Of a stretch of 5,206 nt of DNA, positions 4,048 through 5,206 are shown one piece after another (position 1 is the stretch's first letter; the number at the start of each line of letters is the position of its first letter). The stretch is from Angelakisella sp. (lineage in GTDB: Bacteria > Bacillota > Clostridia > Oscillospirales > Ruminococcaceae): positions 1 to 5,206 of the forward strand of contig WSMP01000101.1 of assembly GCA_013316495.1 (NCBI GenBank). The letters run 5' to 3'. The translations under genes were made by a program, and so were the position numbers. The notes beneath the pieces were generated by a model. It saw only the letters and a program-made list of their open reading frames with translations. It was not told the origin of the DNA and ran no database searches.

Positions 4048-5206
4048 ATGCAGATGACAACCAATCGAAACACCGAAGGGGTCCAGGCCGCCTATTGCCT
4101 GGAAAGGGCCAAGGGCCGCGCCGCCAACGCCCTGTGGGGGCTGCTTTTCCTCTTCCTGGGACTGTGCATGGGGGTCTATGGCTTTACACAGCTGGGGGAG
4201 GACAAAACCGGCTGGGACTACATGGAGTACATCAAGATGGGGGCCGGATGGCTGCTCTGCGCCGGTTTTACGGCGGCGGGGGCCTGGGAGTGCTTTACCT
4301 CCCTGCGGGATTCCCTCCAGCCGGGGAAAAGCACCCTAGCCCGCTCCATCTGCGCCCAGCTCCCCCGGCCGGAGGAGGCCCCTGACTGGCAGGAGCTCTT
4401 TGCCATGGTGGACCGGGACCTGGCCGCCGGGGCCAATTGGTTCGAGAAGGTGGGCATCGGCCGGGAGTGGGTGCTGGGGGATGAGGCCAGCTATATCCCC
4501 AACATCCGGGGGGTGTACCGCCGCCACGAGATTCATTACCGCAGCGGCGGCGGCAACCGGCATATCACCCAGCTGCTCATCGTGGACCACCGGCAGAAGA
4601 GCCAAATCACCGACATGATGGACTACCGGGAGCTGGACGCCGCCGTCCAGTGCCTGCGGCTGCGGGCCCCCGCCGCCGCCTTTGGGGACTATAATGATTA
4701 CCTTAAAATCATCGGCTGCTCCCAGGACGATTGGGATAGACGGGAGCACGATTTCCGCCTGCGCCAGGGGAAGCTGGCGGAGCGCGCCGCCACCCCCGCC
4801 GCTGCCGGGGTGGCCGCCGGTTTTGCCCTTACCCGCATTGATGGACAGCGCACCTCCCAGGTGACGGGGGAGCTGGTGGCGCAGCAGGTGGAGGCCCTCC
4901 AAAACGGCCAGGGGATAACCCTGAACCCCACCCCGCCCATCCCGGCGGGAGTGGGGGAGATAGGCCCCGGCATCACCGAGGAGCAGTGCATCGCCCTCTC
5001 CGCAGGGGTGGATATTGGGGAGGAGGGGAAGCCGGAGCTTACCGCCCCCGCCACCGTCCTGGTGCTGGATAAATTCCCCGACCGCGCGGTGGTGCAGATC
5101 ACCATCACCCAGGGGAAAAACCGCCAGGTGCGCCGGATGTGCGAGGCGGTGGGCCTCACCGTTGCCCGCCTTAAACGCACCGCCATCGGCCCCCTGCGCC
5201 TGGGGA
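4048..5206 (+). CDS. Unrecognised two-helix membrane protein, in-frame with a pseudouridine synthase end; open at window end
   Basis: One frame of 386 codons runs from ATG 4048 past the window edge without a stop. GGGAGG at 4033-4038 lies 9 bases ahead, and a strong promoter lies upstream. Residues 1-26 are polar with basic residues near the first helix. Hydrophobic segments are at about 27-48 (ALWGLLFLFLGLCMGVYGF) and 63-83 (KMGAGWLLCAGFTAAGAWECF), followed by a soluble part. This includes REWVLGDEASYIPNIRGVYRRHEIHYR (139-165), a strand-like QLLIVDHRQKSQITDM (175-190) and LRLRAPAAAFGDYNDYLKIIG (203-223). I cannot name a family for this part; PH-like folds in other two-helix bacterial proteins are a possible comparison. 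From about residue 307 the sequence becomes the C-terminal part of an RsuA/RluB pseudouridine synthase. That change is best explained by a chimeric join near 4966, so the true C-terminus of the membrane protein is probably not seen. Confidence 0.7.
   Translation, partial: MQMTTNRNTEGVQAAYCLERAKGRAANALWGLLFLFLGLCMGVYGFTQLGEDKTGWDYMEYIKMGAGWLLCAGFTAAGAWECFTSLRDSLQPGKSTLARSICAQLPRPEEAPDWQELFAMVDRDLAAGANWFEKVGIGREWVLGDEASYIPNIRGVYRRHEIHYRSGGGNRHITQLLIVDHRQKSQITDMMDYRELDAAVQCLRLRAPAAAFGDYNDYLKIIGCSQDDWDRREHDFRLRQGKLAERAATPAAAGVAAGFALTRIDGQRTSQVTGELVAQQVEALQNGQGITLNPTPPIPAGVGEIGPGITEEQCIALSAGVDIGEEGKPELTAPATVLVLDKFPDRAVVQITITQGKNRQVRRMCEAVGLTVARLKRTAIGPLRLG
4966..5206 (+). CDS. C-terminal part of an RsuA/RluB-family rRNA pseudouridine synthase, without its N-terminal domains
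   Basis: From about PGITEEQCIALSAGVDIGEEGKPELTAPATVLVL onward the frame matches the end of RsuA/RluB enzymes, which turn one uridine of ribosomal RNA into pseudouridine. The late family motif QGKNRQVRRMCEAVGL (355-370 of the long frame) and RLKRTAIGPLRLG (374-386) are textbook for the family. An intact enzyme would have an S4 RNA-binding domain of about 60 residues and a catalytic GRLDxxxxGLLLLTNDG segment upstream. Neither occurs in this frame, and I saw no trace in the other plus frames over the bases just before the join. About 20-30 more residues would be expected beyond the window. As it stands this piece cannot be catalytic. It is either the 3' end of a gene brought next to the membrane protein by misassembly or a real truncated fusion. 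Confidence 0.8.

Noticed and set aside
4698..5186. Minus-strand frame of 162 residues opposite the pseudouridine synthase
   Set aside because: It is the antisense shadow of a GC-rich coding frame, with Ser/Arg/Pro-rich low-complexity sequence and no motif.

Overview
The window looks like a short contig from a GC-rich, low-redundancy Bacillota genome. The style of the proteins (an uridine phosphorylase with an SFYGQHSPERMP loop, a Phd/RelE toxin-antitoxin pair of the gut-clostridial type, an RluB-like pseudouridine synthase) and the heavy use of GCC, CTG, GGG and CCC codons suggest Clostridia, probably Oscillospiraceae relatives such as Flavonifractor or Lawsonibacter. This placement is an inference from protein flavour, not a database result.

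Layout. Bases 1-46 are a perfect palindrome that folds the start of the window back on itself. It sits inside the nicotinate phosphoribosyltransferase gene (pncB), whose first ~130 codons are absent, so it reads as an assembly or amplification fold-back rather than biology. The plus-strand run then continues with the rest of pncB, a 57-residue small protein (1074-1247), uridine phosphorylase (udp, 1262-2017), and a Phd-type antitoxin plus RelE/ParE-type toxin (2041-2629). These genes are closely packed, each with a good ribosome binding site. The first three have a salvage theme (NAD precursor and pyrimidine nucleoside); the toxin-antitoxin pair looks like a more AT-rich insertion at the end of the operon. 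A long hairpin (2651-2708) separates this run from a converging minus-strand operon.

The minus-strand operon is an XRE-family regulator (3254-3604) followed by a low-molecular-weight protein tyrosine phosphatase (2735-3211). Upstream of the regulator lies a 172-base intergenic region with a promoter on each strand, a perfect 15-base inverted repeat over the regulator's own -10 box, and a second 7-3-7 dyad over the start point of the divergent promoter. Together these look like an autoregulated divergent control region. The divergent promoter would drive a 61-residue protein of unknown function (3777-3962).

A near-consensus promoter (TTGAAA, 17 bases, TATAAT) overlapping that gene's stop then serves the last frame, 4048 to the window end. 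This frame starts as an unrecognised two-helix membrane protein and, around base 4966, turns in frame into the C-terminal part of an RsuA/RluB pseudouridine synthase without its S4 domain or catalytic GRLD core. I think a chimeric join is the likelier explanation. No RNA genes, CRISPR arrays or transposase genes were seen, and no gene-free stretch exceeds 175 bases. I found no strong evidence for a wholly new system; the regulator-phosphatase control region is the most biologically interesting part.
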